Shown here one piece after another: positions 5,590 to 6,526 of a DNA stretch of 6,526 nt (position 1 is the stretch's first letter; every line of letters begins with the position of its first letter). A program made the position numbers and the translations under genes. The notes below the pieces were generated by a model. The model was not told where the DNA came from. It searched no databases and worked only from the letters and a program-made list of their open reading frames with translations. The stretch lies in NCBI GenBank assembly GCA_028869495.1, contig JAGWRY010000156.1:1-6526 (forward strand). The letters run 5' to 3'. Source of the DNA: Elusimicrobiota bacterium. Its GTDB lineage: Bacteria; Elusimicrobiota; Elusimicrobia; UBA1565; UBA9628.

Positions 5590-6526
5590 GAACATCTGTT
5601 CCTCGTCGTCGCCGGAGACCCTTCGGGGGATCTGCACGCCGCCGGCCTGATCCGGGCGCTCAAGCGCCGGGACCCCGCGGCGCGCGTCGCCGCGGTCGGA
5701 GGCCCGCTCTGCCGCGCGGCCGCCGACGAGTTCATCGAGGACCTCGCTTCGCGCGGCGTGACCGGGTTCCTGGAGCCGGCGCGGACGATCCCGTTCCTCC
5801 TGGACCTGCGCCGCCGCCTGAAGGATTTTCTCGCCGCGCGGCGCCCGGCGGCGCTCGTCTGCGTCGACTACTACGGCTTCAACCGCCGCGTGCTCGAGCT
5901 CGCGCGGGCCGCGGGCGTCCCCGCGTACTATTTCGTCAGCCCCCAGGTCTGGGCGAGCCGGCCGGGCCGCGTCCGCGTGCTCAAGCGCCTCGTGCGCCGG
6001 ATGCTCGTGATCTTCCCGTTCGAGAAGAGCCTCTACGAGAAGGCCGGCGTCCCGGTCGAGTTCGTCGGCCATCCGCTCCTCGACCTGCTGCCGGCGCCCG
6101 CGGAAAAGGCGGGCCCCGCGCGGCCGCCGCTGGTCGGGCTTCTTCCGGGAAGCCGCTCTTCGGAGCTCCGGCGCCATCTTCCGGTATTCTACGCGGCGTT
6201 CGAGCGGCTCAGGAAAACGCACCCCGGCGCGAGGGGTCTGCTGTTCGCGGCGATCAATCAACCGGACGAGGCCTACGGCCGGCCGCCGCAAGGCGTCGAG
6301 CTCGTCCGGGAGAGCGATTACGCCTCGCGGCGGAGATTGGACGCCGCCCTCTGCTCGTCGGGGACCGCGACGCTCGAGAACGCGCTGCTCGGCGTGCCGA
6401 TGGTCGTCGTCTACAAGCTCTCCTGGCCGACCTACGCGATCGCGCGCGCGCTGATCCGCGTGCGCCACATCGCGATGGCCAACCTTCTGGCCGGGCGCGA
6501 GGTCGTCCCGGAACTGATCCAGCGCG
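5578..6526 (+). CDS. lpxB: Lipid-A-disaccharide synthase LpxB, 5' part (3' end outside window)
   Basis: LpxB is the GT19 glycosyltransferase that joins lipid X and UDP-2,3-diacylglucosamine to form the beta-1,6 lipid A disaccharide at the inner face of the cytoplasmic membrane. The window holds 316 codons; the family is usually about 380, so roughly 60 residues are cut off. The motifs follow the family order: AGDPSGDLHAAGLIRALK (12-29); VCVDYYGFNRR (94-104), with Asp97 aligning to E. coli Asp98; SPQVWA (121-126); FPFE (146-149); FVGHPLLD (162-169); GLLPGSRSSEL (187-197), with Arg193 matching E. coli Arg201; SGTATLENALLGVPMVVVYK (261-280); and NLLAGREVVPELIQ (302-315). ATG 5578 is the natural start because the first beta strand begins at residue 7. 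It lies 14 bases after the previous stop with no Shine-Dalgarno site. The first motif has Asp14 where most relatives have Glu. Confidence 0.96.
   Translation, partial: MASREHLFLVVAGDPSGDLHAAGLIRALKRRDPAARVAAVGGPLCRAAADEFIEDLASRGVTGFLEPARTIPFLLDLRRRLKDFLAARRPAALVCVDYYGFNRRVLELARAAGVPAYYFVSPQVWASRPGRVRVLKRLVRRMLVIFPFEKSLYEKAGVPVEFVGHPLLDLLPAPAEKAGPARPPLVGLLPGSRSSELRRHLPVFYAAFERLRKTHPGARGLLFAAINQPDEAYGRPPQGVELVRESDYASRRRLDAALCSSGTATLENALLGVPMVVVYKLSWPTYAIARALIRVRHIAMANLLAGREVVPELIQR

Noticed and set aside
5458..6468. Antisense open frame of 336 codons over the lpxB region
   Set aside because: The + strand frame 5578-6526 carries all LpxB motifs in order, so the minus-strand frame is a compositional shadow.
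1..6526. Search for tRNA, rRNA, CRISPR, insertion sequences, terminators and internal promoters
   Set aside because: The longest gap between genes is 14 bases and none holds a hairpin followed by T-run or a repeat array. Nothing supports any of these features.

Overview
The window is a single, tightly packed, co-directional (+ strand) gene run of high GC content. It encodes the early (Raetz-pathway) steps of lipid A synthesis. The organism is therefore a Gram-negative-type (diderm) bacterium that makes lipopolysaccharide. Long open frames on the opposite strand and in other frames are a by-product of the high GC. The separate lpxD, lpxC and fabZ genes, the use of lpxI, and an oxidoreductase gene before lpxB do not match the enterobacterial layout. 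They fit less-studied diderm phyla (Elusimicrobiota-like, Nitrospirota-like or deltaproteobacterial lineages). I lean weakly toward an uncultured high-GC lineage of the Elusimicrobiota type, but the sequence alone does not settle this.

Layout: the 3' end of an OmpH/Skp-type periplasmic chaperone gene (1-403); lpxD (400-1467); lpxC (1481-2371); fabZ (2368-2856); lpxA (2861-3670); lpxI (3681-4523); a Gfo/Idh/MocA-family NAD(P)-dependent oxidoreductase (4520-5563); and the 5' part of lpxB (5578 to the window edge). Three junctions are 4-bp ATGA stop/start overlaps (400, 2368, 4520). The other four have gaps of 4 to 14 bases. No gap is large enough for a promoter or terminator, so the run looks like one operon with translational coupling. 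I see no RNA genes, mobile elements, CRISPR arrays or long non-coding stretches.

How the genes work together: LpxA acylates UDP-GlcNAc, LpxC deacetylates the product, LpxD adds the second acyl chain, LpxI releases UMP to give lipid X, and LpxB joins lipid X to UDP-diacylglucosamine. The window thus holds the whole route from UDP-GlcNAc to the tetraacyl disaccharide 1-phosphate. FabZ makes the fatty-acyl precursors, and the OmpH/Skp-like protein escorts outer-membrane proteins. The catalytic residues known from the E. coli or Aquifex enzymes are present in LpxA, LpxC, LpxD, FabZ and LpxB.

The least explained member is the oxidoreductase between lpxI and lpxB. Its position recalls GnnA, which oxidises the sugar 3-OH so that a 3-amino sugar can be made for amide-linked lipid A, but no aminotransferase partner (GnnB) is visible here. 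Other points for a second look are an Ala/Ser/Pro/Val/Thr-only segment in the OmpH-like protein, glycines at the acyl-chain ruler positions of LpxA and LpxD, the missing FtsH-type tail on LpxC, and three genes that lack a Shine-Dalgarno sequence and share a similar stop-codon context. I found no clearly new system; this is mainly a well-formed lipid A operon with one unassigned enzyme.
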